NCBI GenBank assembly: GCA_020723405.1 | Contig: DYIY01000001.1 | Coordinates: forward strand, 343,823 to 407,822 | Length of the DNA stretch: 64,000 nt | From: Thiobacillus denitrificans | Lineage (GTDB): Bacteria > Pseudomonadota > Gammaproteobacteria > Burkholderiales > Thiobacillaceae | Direction: 5' to 3' | Part shown: one piece after another, positions 9,434-17,099 of the stretch | How the letters are laid out: every line of letters starts with the position of its first letter | Position numbering within the stretch: the stretch's first letter is position 1 | Notes under the pieces: generated by a model | Told to the model about the DNA's origin: nothing | Databases searched by the model: none | What the model saw: only the letters and a program-made list of their open reading frames with translations | Translations under genes and position numbers: made by a program

Positions 9434-10407
9434 ACGGCACCGGGGCCCACATCGTCGCCCCCTGCCACATCACCGTCGCGGAATTGTTCCACCAAGCCGG
9501 TGACCGGCTGCGCCTGTGCTGGATCGCCGGCCGGGCCGGCGGCGACCGGCAACTGAATTCCGATACGGTGCAAAAACCCACCCTGGCCCTCATCGGCCAC
9601 CTGAACTTCGTCCACCCCAACCGGGTGCAGGTATTGGGCTGCGCGGAGATGGACTACCTGCGCAACCTCTCTCCCGAGGGCCTGCGCGGTGCCGTGGACA
9701 ACCTCTTCGCCACCGAAATCGCCGCCGTGGTGGTGGCCAACGGCGAAAGCGTCCCCGACAGTCTCATCGCCGGCGCCGAACGCTCCGCCACCCCCCTCTT
9801 CACCTCCCCGGAACAAAGCCCCCTGCTCATGCGGGTACTGTCCCACATGATGACCCAGGCCCTGGCCCCCTCCACCATCCTCCATGGCGTGTTCCTGGAG
9901 GTCTCCGGCCTGGGCGTGCTGCTCACCGGCGACCCGGCGGTGGGCAAGAGCGAACTGGCCCTGGAACTCATCACCCGGGGCCACCGCCTGGTGGCGGATG
10001 ACGCCCTGGAGGTTTACGCGGTGTCCCCCGACACCCTGGAAGGCCGCTGTCCCACCCTGCTCCAGGATTTCATGGAAGTGCGCGGCCTGGGTGTCATCAA
10101 CATCCGCCGCCTGTTCGGCGAAACCGCCGTCAAGCACAAGAAGAACCTGAAGCTCATCATCCAGCTCACCCCCGCCGAAAAGTGGCACAGCCTGGACCGC
10201 CTGGACATGCGCGCCAGCAACCGGGAAATCCTCGGCACCATGGTGCCCGAGGTGCACATCCCGGTGGCCGTGGGCCGCAACCTGGCCGTGCTGGTGGAGG
10301 TGGCCGTACGCAACCACATCCTCAAGCTGCGGGGCTTCAATTCCGCCGAGGAATTCGCCGAGCGGCAGCGGGCGGCCATCGCCGCCGACAGCCTGGAGGA
10401 AGACTGA
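9421..10407 (+). CDS. hprK: HPr kinase/phosphorylase
   Basis: 328 aa. The N-terminal ~130 residues match the HprK N domain. The C-terminal catalytic domain has a Walker A 'GDPAVGKSELALEL' and the family signature 'EVRGLGVINIRRLFG'. HprK phosphorylates and dephosphorylates HPr or NPr on serine. In proteobacteria with incomplete PTS systems it is usually found beside ptsN and rapZ, as here. Start ATG 9421 overlaps ptsN; the stop TGA overlaps the rapZ ATG by one base. No HPr or EI gene is visible nearby. Confidence 0.95.
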   Translation: MDPLNGTGAHIVAPCHITVAELFHQAGDRLRLCWIAGRAGGDRQLNSDTVQKPTLALIGHLNFVHPNRVQVLGCAEMDYLRNLSPEGLRGAVDNLFATEIAAVVVANGESVPDSLIAGAERSATPLFTSPEQSPLLMRVLSHMMTQALAPSTILHGVFLEVSGLGVLLTGDPAVGKSELALELITRGHRLVADDALEVYAVSPDTLEGRCPTLLQDFMEVRGLGVINIRRLFGETAVKHKKNLKLIIQLTPAEKWHSLDRLDMRASNREILGTMVPEVHIPVAVGRNLAVLVEVAVRNHILKLRGFNSAEEFAERQRAAIAADSLEED

Positions 10408-11240
10408 TGCGCCTGGTCCTGGTCAGCGGCCTGTCCGGCTCCGGCAAGAGCGTGGCCCTGAAAGCCATGGAGGATGCGGGCTTCTACTGCATCGACAACC
10501 TGCCCGCCCCCCTGCTGCCCGAGGTGGTGGAATACCTTCGACTCACCGAGGTCCAGGATGCGGCAGTGAGCATCGACGCGCGCAACGGTGCCGGTCTGGC
10601 CCGGCTACCCCAATCCCTGGAGAAACTGAAAAAGAGCCTGGACCTGCGCATCCTGTTCCTCACCGCCAAGGACGAAACCCTGGTCAAACGTTTTTCCGAG
10701 ACCCGGCGCCATCATCCCCTGGCCACGGGAAAACTCTCCCTTGAGGAGTGCATCCACGAGGAGAAGACCCTGCTGGCGGCCATCGCCGACTTCAGCCACC
10801 GCATGGACACCAGCGACCTGTCGGCCAACAGCCTGCGGGCCTGGATCAAGGACTTCCTCAAGCTGGACAGTGCCACCTTCTCCCTGGTCTTCGAATCCTT
10901 CGGCTTCAAACACGGCATCCCCCTGGATGCCGACCTGGTGTTCGACGTGCGCTGCCTGCCCAATCCCCATTACGACCCCATGCTGCGCCCCCTCACCGGC
11001 CGCGATGCCCCGGTGATCGCCTTCCTCCAGGGCCAGGCGGCAGTGAGCGACATGCTGGAGGACATCCGCGCCTACCTGGCCAAATGGCTGCCCGCCTACA
11101 TCCGCGACAACCGCAGCTACTTCACCGTTGGCCTGGGCTGCACCGGCGGCCAGCACCGCTCCGTGTATTTCGCAGAGACCCTGGCCGAGTACTTCCGGGA
11201 CTCTCAGCAGGTCCTCATCCGCCACCGCGAACTGACGTGA
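10407..11240 (+). CDS. rapZ: RNase adapter protein / nucleotide-binding RapZ
   Basis: 277 aa. Starts 'MRLVLVSGLSGSGKSVALKA' with a P-loop, and ends with the conserved C-terminal domain ('VGLGCTGGQHRSVYFAETLA'). In E. coli RapZ senses glucosamine-6-phosphate and delivers small RNAs to RNase E. In betaproteobacteria the role is less well established. The start codon overlaps the hprK stop. Confidence 0.95.
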   Translation: MRLVLVSGLSGSGKSVALKAMEDAGFYCIDNLPAPLLPEVVEYLRLTEVQDAAVSIDARNGAGLARLPQSLEKLKKSLDLRILFLTAKDETLVKRFSETRRHHPLATGKLSLEECIHEEKTLLAAIADFSHRMDTSDLSANSLRAWIKDFLKLDSATFSLVFESFGFKHGIPLDADLVFDVRCLPNPHYDPMLRPLTGRDAPVIAFLQGQAAVSDMLEDIRAYLAKWLPAYIRDNRSYFTVGLGCTGGQHRSVYFAETLAEYFRDSQQVLIRHRELT

Positions 11241-11608
11241 GACTTGCGGCCTGGCGGGCCGCTCTCAGGCCCGGCGATCTCCTCCTGCTGACCCTGGGCC
11301 TGGCCCTGTTGGCGGGACTCTGGCAGCGCCAGGCCGGCAGCCTGGAAGGCCGGGTGGTCATCCGCCTGGACGGCCGCATTCATCAGGAAGCCAGTCTGCG
11401 CCTGAACCGGATCATCGAGGTCACCGGCCCCCTGGGCACCAGCCGGGTGGAAATCCGCGATGGCCGGGTGCGGGTGGCCGCCGACCCCAGTCCCCGCCAG
11501 CTTTGCGTCCGCCAGGGCTGGATCCCGCCTGGCGGCGGCGTGGTCTGTCTGCCCAACCGGGTGTCGGTGGAAAACGCCGCAGCGGGCTACGACACGCTGA
11601 ATTACTGA
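11237..11608 (+). CDS. NusG domain II-family membrane-anchored protein
   Basis: 123 aa starting at GTG 11237, overlapping the rapZ stop by four bases. One N-terminal hydrophobic segment ('LLLLTLGLALLAGLW') is followed by a small beta domain with two cysteines ('QLCVRQGWI' and 'GGVVCLPNRV'), the pattern of the NusG domain II / DUF1312 family. These are small exported domains, often near quinone- or flavin-linked genes; function is not established. It ends the kdsD-to-rapZ run. Confidence 0.75.
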   Translation: MRLAAWRAALRPGDLLLLTLGLALLAGLWQRQAGSLEGRVVIRLDGRIHQEASLRLNRIIEVTGPLGTSRVEIRDGRVRVAADPSPRQLCVRQGWIPPGGGVVCLPNRVSVENAAAGYDTLNY

Positions 11609-12180
11609 CCCTCCGGCCCGGCAAACCCGCCCCGGAAAACCTGCCCACAAGTCATATATTCGGATTTTCTAAATTAGCACTTGATGTTTTGCTAATATTC
11701 AGGATAATCGGACATGCCGATCCTGACATGACTTGATTTCAACAGTTTCGTCACCCCGGACCCGGCAACGATCCCCCGGCGTGCAGACCTTACCGGCCGG
11801 ATCGACGGAGGCAGCAGCCTCCTCGGATAAAAAAATTTGGTGTGGTACCCCGGACAGCCTCTGCACCCTTGGACGGTCCGGGTCCGGCGTTACCCAGTAA
11901 CGCAATATCGTGTGGTGTCATCGCCCGGAGTGTGGCGCGGCAAACCTGGCAGCAGGCCGCGCCTCCACAAACGCTCCGGGCATACAAGGCTGCCTTGCAG
12001 GAACCCCTTCCAGTCCAGCCTTCGGGCCGGGGTGGCGGGCTCCGAGGAACACGTGCCACCGCTCCGACAACGATGGCACGAGAACTGCCAGCCAAAGGAG
12101 ACTGTGATGCACCGGACGACCCCCAAGGGGCGCCAGGGGTGGCTATTCCCCGCGCCCAACGCCAGCAAGGCAGGCCAGCC
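11609..12180. other. Long non-coding gap before the Crp/Fnr gene
   Basis: No convincing gene in 570 bases. The first ~100 bases are AT-rich compared with the surroundings and look like a promoter region. They include the inverted repeat listed separately, a partial FNR-like box TTGATTTCAACAG (11733-11745), and a bulged hairpin around 11700-11724. Farther on, GGAGGC-AGCA-GCCTCC (about 11808-11823) forms a short hairpin. No riboswitch class was recognised. Confidence 0.5.
11673..11696. promoter_or_regulatory. Inverted repeat, possible operator
   Basis: ATTAGCA (11673-11679) and TGCTAAT (11690-11696) are perfect 7-bp arms with a 10-base spacer, inside an AT-rich patch downstream of the NusG II gene. 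The size suits a dimeric regulator such as a LysR or TetR type, but no binding protein is identified. Confidence 0.35.
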
Positions 12181-12915
12181 ATGAACCGTCTGGCCATTTC
12201 CCCCACCCGTCTGCCCCAGACCATGGCCCGCCTGGCCTACTTCCAGGGCTGGCCCATGGACGTGTTGGTGCGCCTGTCGGCCGGTGCCAAGGTGTTGAGC
12301 CTGGAAAAGAACGACTGGCTGGGCCGCAAGGGTGACCCCCTGCAAAGCCTCTACGTGGTGATGGACGGGCTCATCCGCTGCTTCATCCCCCTGCCCAACA
12401 ACACGGAGCGGGTGGTGTCCCTGGTGGATACCGGCCACAGCTTCGGCGAAGCCAGTCTCATGCTCCAGGCGCCCAGCCCCTATCACGCCGTCGCGGGCCG
12501 GGATACCCGCCTGCTGGCCGTGGACGCCATGGTCTTCCGCCGGGAAATCGGCCAGAACCTGAATCTGTGCCGGCAAACCCTGGAAAGGGTGGCCGTCACC
12601 TGCATGGACAATCTGCGCGATACGGAAATCAGTGCCCAGCGATCCAGCGCCCAGCGGGTGGCCAGCTACCTGATGCAGCATCAGCCCAGCCCGGACAGTC
12701 AGGCCTTCCCCATCTCCCTGCCCGGGCGCAAACAGGATGTGGCCGCCAAGCTGGGGCTCACCCAGGAGACCTTCTCCCGGGTGCTGCATGCCCTGGACAA
12801 GCAGGGTGTGATCCAGATCACCGGTAGTCGGATCAATGTGGCTGATGGCCGGAAACTGGCGGAAATGACTGCCAAGCGGCAGTTTTCCAGCCAGGGGACC
12901 GCCCTGGCAAATTGA
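12181..12915 (+). CDS. Crp/Fnr family transcriptional regulator
   Basis: 244 aa. The N-terminal cyclic-nucleotide-binding-like beta-roll (about residues 20-130, 'GRKGDPLQSLYVVMDGLIRC', 'GHSFGEASLML') leads through a dimer helix to a winged helix-turn-helix (about 170-230). The recognition helix 'TQETFSRVLHAL' carries the ExxSR pattern by which FNR-type proteins read TTGAT-N4-ATCAA. The N-terminal cysteine cluster of true FNR is absent, so an oxygen-labile iron-sulfur cluster is unlikely; a DNR/NNR-like or other signal is possible. ATG 12181 follows a long leader. The stop codon lies inside an FNR-type box that precedes fccA. Confidence 0.88.
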   Translation: MNRLAISPTRLPQTMARLAYFQGWPMDVLVRLSAGAKVLSLEKNDWLGRKGDPLQSLYVVMDGLIRCFIPLPNNTERVVSLVDTGHSFGEASLMLQAPSPYHAVAGRDTRLLAVDAMVFRREIGQNLNLCRQTLERVAVTCMDNLRDTEISAQRSSAQRVASYLMQHQPSPDSQAFPISLPGRKQDVAAKLGLTQETFSRVLHALDKQGVIQITGSRINVADGRKLAEMTAKRQFSSQGTALAN

Positions 12916-12925
12916 TTTCAATCAA
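12912..12925. promoter_or_regulatory. FNR-type box upstream of fccA
   Basis: TTGATTTCAATCAA is a perfect TTGAT-N4-ATCAA palindrome. It overlaps the TGA stop of the Crp/Fnr gene and lies 160 bases before the fccA start. The gap after it (12926-13085) begins with an A-tract and has no gene. It is a likely site for the adjacent regulator or another FNR/DNR paralogue. Confidence 0.7.
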
Positions 12926-13085
12926 AAAAAAAGCGCCTGGATTCAAGTTTTCCCGCCACCGGAAATAACCTTGCTTGCAACGCGGTCCAGGTAATCATCC
13001 CTGACTGAAAGCCGGCTCCCTTCTAGGGCCTGAGATGAGGCCCGGGGCCGTTCCCCATTTTCCAATGCAAGGCATGGAGGAGACC

Positions 13086-13511
13086 ATGAAATTGAACAAA
13101 TACGTGACCTGCCTGCTCGCCGCCGCCTCCCTGGCGGCCCCCGCAACCCTCCTGGCAGCGGATGCCACGGTGGTGGCGGCCATCCCCGCCCCGGCTCCCG
13201 CCGTGGCCGACCTGAAGGCCGGCATCCCGGAGGAGAAGCCCTGCCTGATCGCCGGCTGGGAGAATCCCCGTAGCGTCTGCGTGGCCCATACCAAGACCAT
13301 CGCCGCCACCTGCCTGATCTGCCATGGCCCCAACGGCAGGAGCCTGGGGGCCATCCCCAGTCTGGCCGGCCAGGACAAGGCCTACCTGGTGGCCGCCATG
13401 AAGGACTTCAAGTCCGGCAAGCGGGAATCCACGGTCATGCAGAAATACGCCGTCGGTTACAGCGACCAGGAATACGAAGACCTGGCCGAACTGTTCGCCT
13501 CCATCAAGTAA
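13086..13511 (+). CDS. fccA: Flavocytochrome c sulfide dehydrogenase cytochrome subunit, monoheme
   Basis: 141 aa with a signal peptide (about 1-25, ending 'TLLAA'). One heme c site 'CLICH' sits in 'AATCLICHGPNGRSLG'; the methionine of 'STVMQKYAVGYSDQEYEDLA' is the probable axial ligand. The subunit takes electrons from the FccB flavin in the periplasm. It has one heme like the Chlorobium type rather than the two of Allochromatium. Two extra cysteines precede the heme motif ('EEKPC' and 'RSVC'). ATG 13086 has GGAGGAG just upstream; fccB begins 17 bases after the stop. Confidence 0.88.
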   Translation: MKLNKYVTCLLAAASLAAPATLLAADATVVAAIPAPAPAVADLKAGIPEEKPCLIAGWENPRSVCVAHTKTIAATCLICHGPNGRSLGAIPSLAGQDKAYLVAAMKDFKSGKRESTVMQKYAVGYSDQEYEDLAELFASIK

Positions 13512-13528
13512 GCGAGAGGAAGACCATC

Positions 13529-14800
13529 ATGAGCATGCAACGTCGCGACTTCCTGAAATTCTCCGCTACCGGACTGGCCGCCGCCCTGGCCGGCCTGTCC
13601 ACTTCCCGTTCCGCCCTGGCCGCCGCCAAACCCCGCGTGGTGGTGGTGGGCGCCGGCTTCGGCGGCGCCACCTGCGCCAAGTACCTGCGCCTGTGGGACC
13701 AGAACATCGAGGTCACCCTGGTCGAGCCCAACGACCGCTTCTACTCCTGCCCCATGTCCAACTGGGTCATCGGCGGCATCCGCCAGATGGACGACATCAT
13801 CAAGAGCTACGACCACCTGCCCGGCTACGGCATCAAGATGGTCAGGGACACGGCCGTCGGAGTGGATGCGGACAAGCGCATCCTGACCACCGCCAAGGGC
13901 GACAAGCTGCCCTATGACCGGTTGATCCTGGCCCCCGGGGTGGAGTTCATGACCGACCAGATCGAAGGCTATGCCGAGGGCGAAGCCGCGGGCAAGGTGC
14001 TGCACTCCTGGAAGGCCGGCCCCCAGACCCTGGCCCTGCGCAAACAACTGGAAGCCATGCCCGACGGCGGCGTGTTCGTCATCGCCAGCCCGCCGCCCCC
14101 CGGCCGTTGCGTGTCCGGCCCCTACGAGCGGGCGAGCCTGGTGGCCCACTATTTCAAGCAGCACAAGCCCAAGTCCAAGATCATTATGCTGGACGGCCAC
14201 TTCGACGTGGTTTCCAAGGGCCCCATGTTCAAGGCTGCCTGGAAGAAATATTACCCGGGCATGATCGAGCACCGGCCCTACAACCTGGTGACCAAGGTGG
14301 ACCACAAGTCCATGGTGGTGACCAGCGAGTTCGAGGATGTGAAGGCCGACGTGATCAACATCGTGCCCAAGCAACGGGCCGGAGCCATCTGCGGCATCGC
14401 CGGGGTGCGCAGCGACAGCGCCGGGGTGTGGTGCCCGGTGGACGGGGTCACCTACGAATCCAGGCGCGTGCGCAACATCCACGTGCTGGGGGACTCGGTG
14501 GCCTCCAACATGCCCAAGTCGGCCCACGTCTCCAACAACCAGGCCAAGATCTGTGCCGCCGCCCTGGTGGAAATCTTCAACGGCCGGGAGCCGGATCCCT
14601 ATCCGGTCATCGGCAGCACCAGCTATTCGGCCACCACGGACCAGACCTCCGGCCCCATCGCCGTGGTCATGCGCTACGACCCGGACAAGGAAGCCTACAT
14701 CCGTCAGCCCATGGGCGGAGCCGCCCCCGAAAGCGACGAAATCAACTTCCACTACAACCTGGCCTGGTTCGAGAACATCTGGGCGGAAACCCTGGGCTGA
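13529..14800 (+). CDS. fccB: Flavocytochrome c sulfide dehydrogenase flavoprotein subunit
   Basis: 423 aa. A Tat signal ('RRDFLKFSATGLAAALAG') precedes an FAD-binding Rossmann motif 'VVVVGAGFGGATCAKYLRL'. Cysteines in 'PPPPGRCVSGPYERASLV' (residue ~193) and 'AGAICGIAGVR' or 'GVWCPVDGV' fit the catalytic disulfide that attacks sulfide at the flavin, and 'FYSCPMSNWVIGG' matches the conserved segment of this family. The C-terminal FCSD-type domain is present. The protein oxidises sulfide to sulfur or polysulfide in the periplasm and passes electrons to FccA. Confidence 0.93.
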   Translation: MSMQRRDFLKFSATGLAAALAGLSTSRSALAAAKPRVVVVGAGFGGATCAKYLRLWDQNIEVTLVEPNDRFYSCPMSNWVIGGIRQMDDIIKSYDHLPGYGIKMVRDTAVGVDADKRILTTAKGDKLPYDRLILAPGVEFMTDQIEGYAEGEAAGKVLHSWKAGPQTLALRKQLEAMPDGGVFVIASPPPPGRCVSGPYERASLVAHYFKQHKPKSKIIMLDGHFDVVSKGPMFKAAWKKYYPGMIEHRPYNLVTKVDHKSMVVTSEFEDVKADVINIVPKQRAGAICGIAGVRSDSAGVWCPVDGVTYESRRVRNIHVLGDSVASNMPKSAHVSNNQAKICAAALVEIFNGREPDPYPVIGSTSYSATTDQTSGPIAVVMRYDPDKEAYIRQPMGGAAPESDEINFHYNLAWFENIWAETLG

Positions 14801-14850
14801 CCACCGCCCTGCCCTGAACGGCCGCGAATACCGATACCACGCGGCACTTC

Positions 14851-14911
14851 CGGGCCCCGTCCGGGGTCCGGCGCAGCAAAAGAACGACCGAAGGCCCGGC
14901 CATGCCGGGCC
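14851..14911 (+). terminator. Two hairpins after fccB
   Basis: CGGGCCCC-GTCC-GGGGTCCG (14851-14870) and GGCCCGGC-CAT-GCCGGGCC (14893-14911) fold as two GC-rich stems between fccB and the next gene. Neither has a T-run, so they may tune expression inside the operon rather than end it. Confidence 0.45.
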
Positions 14912-14950
14912 GGAGGTGAACTGTTGCCATCGTCTTGTGAGGAGACAACC

Positions 14951-16159
14951 ATGTTCCGCAAAAACCTGAATGAAAAATACGTGCCCATGTATCACCTGGG
15001 CGCCCTGGGATCGGGTGGCCTGGCCATCTCGTTCTTCCTCTACCTCAACTTCCTGCTGCCCCACGAGAGCGGCATCATCTCCTTCGACCAGCTCTGGCCG
15101 GTGATCACCGGCGTCCCCACCATGAAGGCCCTGTTCATCGGCCTGTGCCTGTTCATCGTCTTCGCCCTGGCCATCGTGCACTTCTCCCTGATGATCTGGA
15201 ACACCCGGGAGTTCGCCCTCTACAAGAAGACCGAGGCCTACCGGAACCTGCGCAATTCCAGCGCGGAGATCAGCCTGATGGTGGTGCCCCTGACCATGGC
15301 CATGACGGTCAACGTCATCTTCGTCACCTCGTCCCTGCTGATCCCCGGCCTGTGGGATTACATCGAGTACCTGTTCCCCCTGGCCATGACCGCCTTCCTG
15401 GCCATCGGCGTGTACGCCATGCGCATCATGGGCGACTACTTCGTGCGCATGTTCCTGCACAAGGGCTACAGCTTCGAACAGAACAACAGCCTGGCCCCCA
15501 TGGTGTCCATCTTCGCCCTGTCCATGATCGCCGTGGGCATGGCCGCCCCCGCCGCCATGAGCCACGTGCGGGAAATCGTCGCCCTGAGTGTGTTTCTCTC
15601 CTCCTTCTTCGCCACCTGCGCGGCCCTGCTGATGGTGGTCATGCTGGTCATCGGCTTCCATAGCATGCTCACCCACGGCATCCGTCTGGAAGCCGCCCCC
15701 AGCCTGTGGCTGATGATCCCCATCACCACCCTGCTGGGCATCACCTTCATGCGCACCTCCCACGGCCTGGGCGAGGCCATGGGGGCCCACATCAGCTCCG
15801 GCGAGGTCTATGCGGTGCTGTGCGGCATCTTCACCATCCAGATGGTGTTCGGCCTGATCGGCTTCTCCGTCATGAAGCGCCTGAACTACTTCAAGGACTT
15901 CATCTACGGCGAGAAGATCCATCCCACCACCTATGCCCTGATCTGCCCCGGCGTGGCCTTCCCCGTGTTCGGCCTGTTCGTGGTGAAGTTCGGCCTGCTG
16001 GGCAACACCCTGATCTCCATGTGGACCCCGGCCCACTACCTGTTCATGTTGCCCATCCTGCTGATCCAGTTGAAGACCCTGCAGGTCCTGCTGGTGCTGT
16101 TGCGCCGCCTGCAACTGGTGCCATCCGCCAAACCCGCCCTGGCCGCCCAGCCTGCCTGA
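14951..16159 (+). CDS. Polytopic membrane protein, SLAC1/TDT-like (possibly TsoY-type)
   Basis: 402 aa from ATG 14951 (GGAG at 14941-14944). About ten hydrophobic segments cover nearly the whole length, in the pattern of SLAC1/tellurite-resistance-type permeases. A conserved-looking 'YALICPGVAFPVFGLF' near the C-terminus contains the only cysteine with a Pro-Gly context. I recall a family of SLAC1-related membrane proteins called TsoY, some of them selenoproteins, that fits this outline, but cannot confirm it here. Placement directly behind fccAB suggests transport or handling of a sulfur compound; that is inference. Confidence 0.6.
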   Translation: MFRKNLNEKYVPMYHLGALGSGGLAISFFLYLNFLLPHESGIISFDQLWPVITGVPTMKALFIGLCLFIVFALAIVHFSLMIWNTREFALYKKTEAYRNLRNSSAEISLMVVPLTMAMTVNVIFVTSSLLIPGLWDYIEYLFPLAMTAFLAIGVYAMRIMGDYFVRMFLHKGYSFEQNNSLAPMVSIFALSMIAVGMAAPAAMSHVREIVALSVFLSSFFATCAALLMVVMLVIGFHSMLTHGIRLEAAPSLWLMIPITTLLGITFMRTSHGLGEAMGAHISSGEVYAVLCGIFTIQMVFGLIGFSVMKRLNYFKDFIYGEKIHPTTYALICPGVAFPVFGLFVVKFGLLGNTLISMWTPAHYLFMLPILLIQLKTLQVLLVLLRRLQLVPSAKPALAAQPA

Positions 16160-16241
16160 GTCCTGATGGCGTGGCGGGCAGTGTCCGCCGCGCCACCTTC
16201 CATCCCCCGAACCCCCTGCCGCAAACCTCTAGGAGACCTCC

Positions 16242-16619
16242 ATGAAACGCATCGCCCTCCTCTGCCTGGCCGCCCTGTCCGCCTCTGCCTGGGCCGCCGC
16301 CCCCCTCACCGCCGAGCAGACCAAAACCCTCATCGCCGGCAACTCCGCCTCGGGCTTCGCCGATGCCCTGGGCAAGAACTACACCGCCTACTACTCCCCG
16401 GAAGGCAAGCTCACCCAGGTGCTGGATAACGGCAAGAAGCGGGTGGGCACCTGGAAGATCACCGACGACGGCCATTTCTGCACCCAGTTCCCCACGGAAA
16501 GCGAGCGCTGCACCAAGGTGGTCCCCTCGGAGAACGGGGAATATCAACGGGTGAAGGATGACGGCATGGTCACCAACACCTTCAAGAAGTTCTACAAGGG
16601 CAACGCCTACAAGTATTGA
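16242..16619 (+). CDS. Small secreted protein, first of a tandem paralogous pair
   Basis: 125 aa with a signal peptide (about 1-19, ending 'ASAWA'). The mature part has 'YYSPEGKLTQV', 'GKKRVGTWKITDDGHFCTQF', 'ERCTKV' and 'RVKDDGMVTNTFKKF', all mirrored in the next gene. The two cysteines may form a disulfide. No known function; it resembles small periplasmic DUF995-type domains in its G-x-W-x-I-x-D-D-G core, which is only a suggestion. It follows the fcc-linked membrane protein by 82 bases, and AGGAGA precedes the ATG. Confidence 0.75.
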   Translation: MKRIALLCLAALSASAWAAAPLTAEQTKTLIAGNSASGFADALGKNYTAYYSPEGKLTQVLDNGKKRVGTWKITDDGHFCTQFPTESERCTKVVPSENGEYQRVKDDGMVTNTFKKFYKGNAYKY

Positions 16620-16665
16620 CCCGATAGGCAGCGGCATTCCGCCGCCGCCGCTACCAAGGAGCACC

Positions 16666-17043
16666 ATGATGAAACACGCGATGCTGTTTGCCTTGCTGTT
16701 CGCCACCGGTTCCAGCCTGGCCGGGGACGGCCTGACCGCCGCCAAGGTCAAGGACCTGATGATCGACAAGACCATCGAAGGACATAACGAGATCAAGGAC
16801 CTGGACTACACGGTGTATTTCTCCACCGACGGCAAGGTCAACTTCGTGACCGCCAAGGGCAAACGTGTCGGCAACTGGCGGATCGCCGACGACGGCCACT
16901 TCTGCACGGCCTTCCCCACCGAGCCGGAGCTGTGCACGATGATCATCCCCCACGGCGATGCGGCCTACCGCCGCGTCAAGGATGACGGCACGCCCACCCA
17001 CACCCTGAAGAAGTTCACGGCCGGGAACATCAACAACTACTGA
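16666..17043 (+). CDS. Small secreted protein, second of a tandem paralogous pair
   Basis: 125 aa, the same length as its upstream paralogue. Signal peptide about 1-18 ('LFATGSSLA'). It shares 'YFSTDGKVNFV', 'GKRVGNWRIADDGHFCTAF', 'ELCTMI' and 'RVKDDGTPTHTLKKF' with the neighbour, with the same two cysteine positions. The pair looks like a gene duplication that has since diverged. Function unknown; the location at the end of the fcc gene run hints at a periplasmic role in sulfur metabolism. Confidence 0.75.
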   Translation: MMKHAMLFALLFATGSSLAGDGLTAAKVKDLMIDKTIEGHNEIKDLDYTVYFSTDGKVNFVTAKGKRVGNWRIADDGHFCTAFPTEPELCTMIIPHGDAAYRRVKDDGTPTHTLKKFTAGNINNY

Positions 17044-17099
17044 CCGGGATCCTCCCCCCGGCCGCCACGGTCCGGGCCAATGGGGGTTACCATGCCGGC

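Noticed and set aside
11800..11840. Intrinsic terminator at the GGAGGC-AGCA-GCCTCC hairpin
   Set aside because: The A-rich run after it does not give a T-run on the plus strand, and on the minus strand the T-run would precede the stem.
13457..16114. A very long open frame on the strand opposite fccB and the membrane protein
   Set aside because: It is antisense to clear genes, rich in His, Gly and Gln, and has no recognisable domain; such frames are normal in GC-rich DNA.
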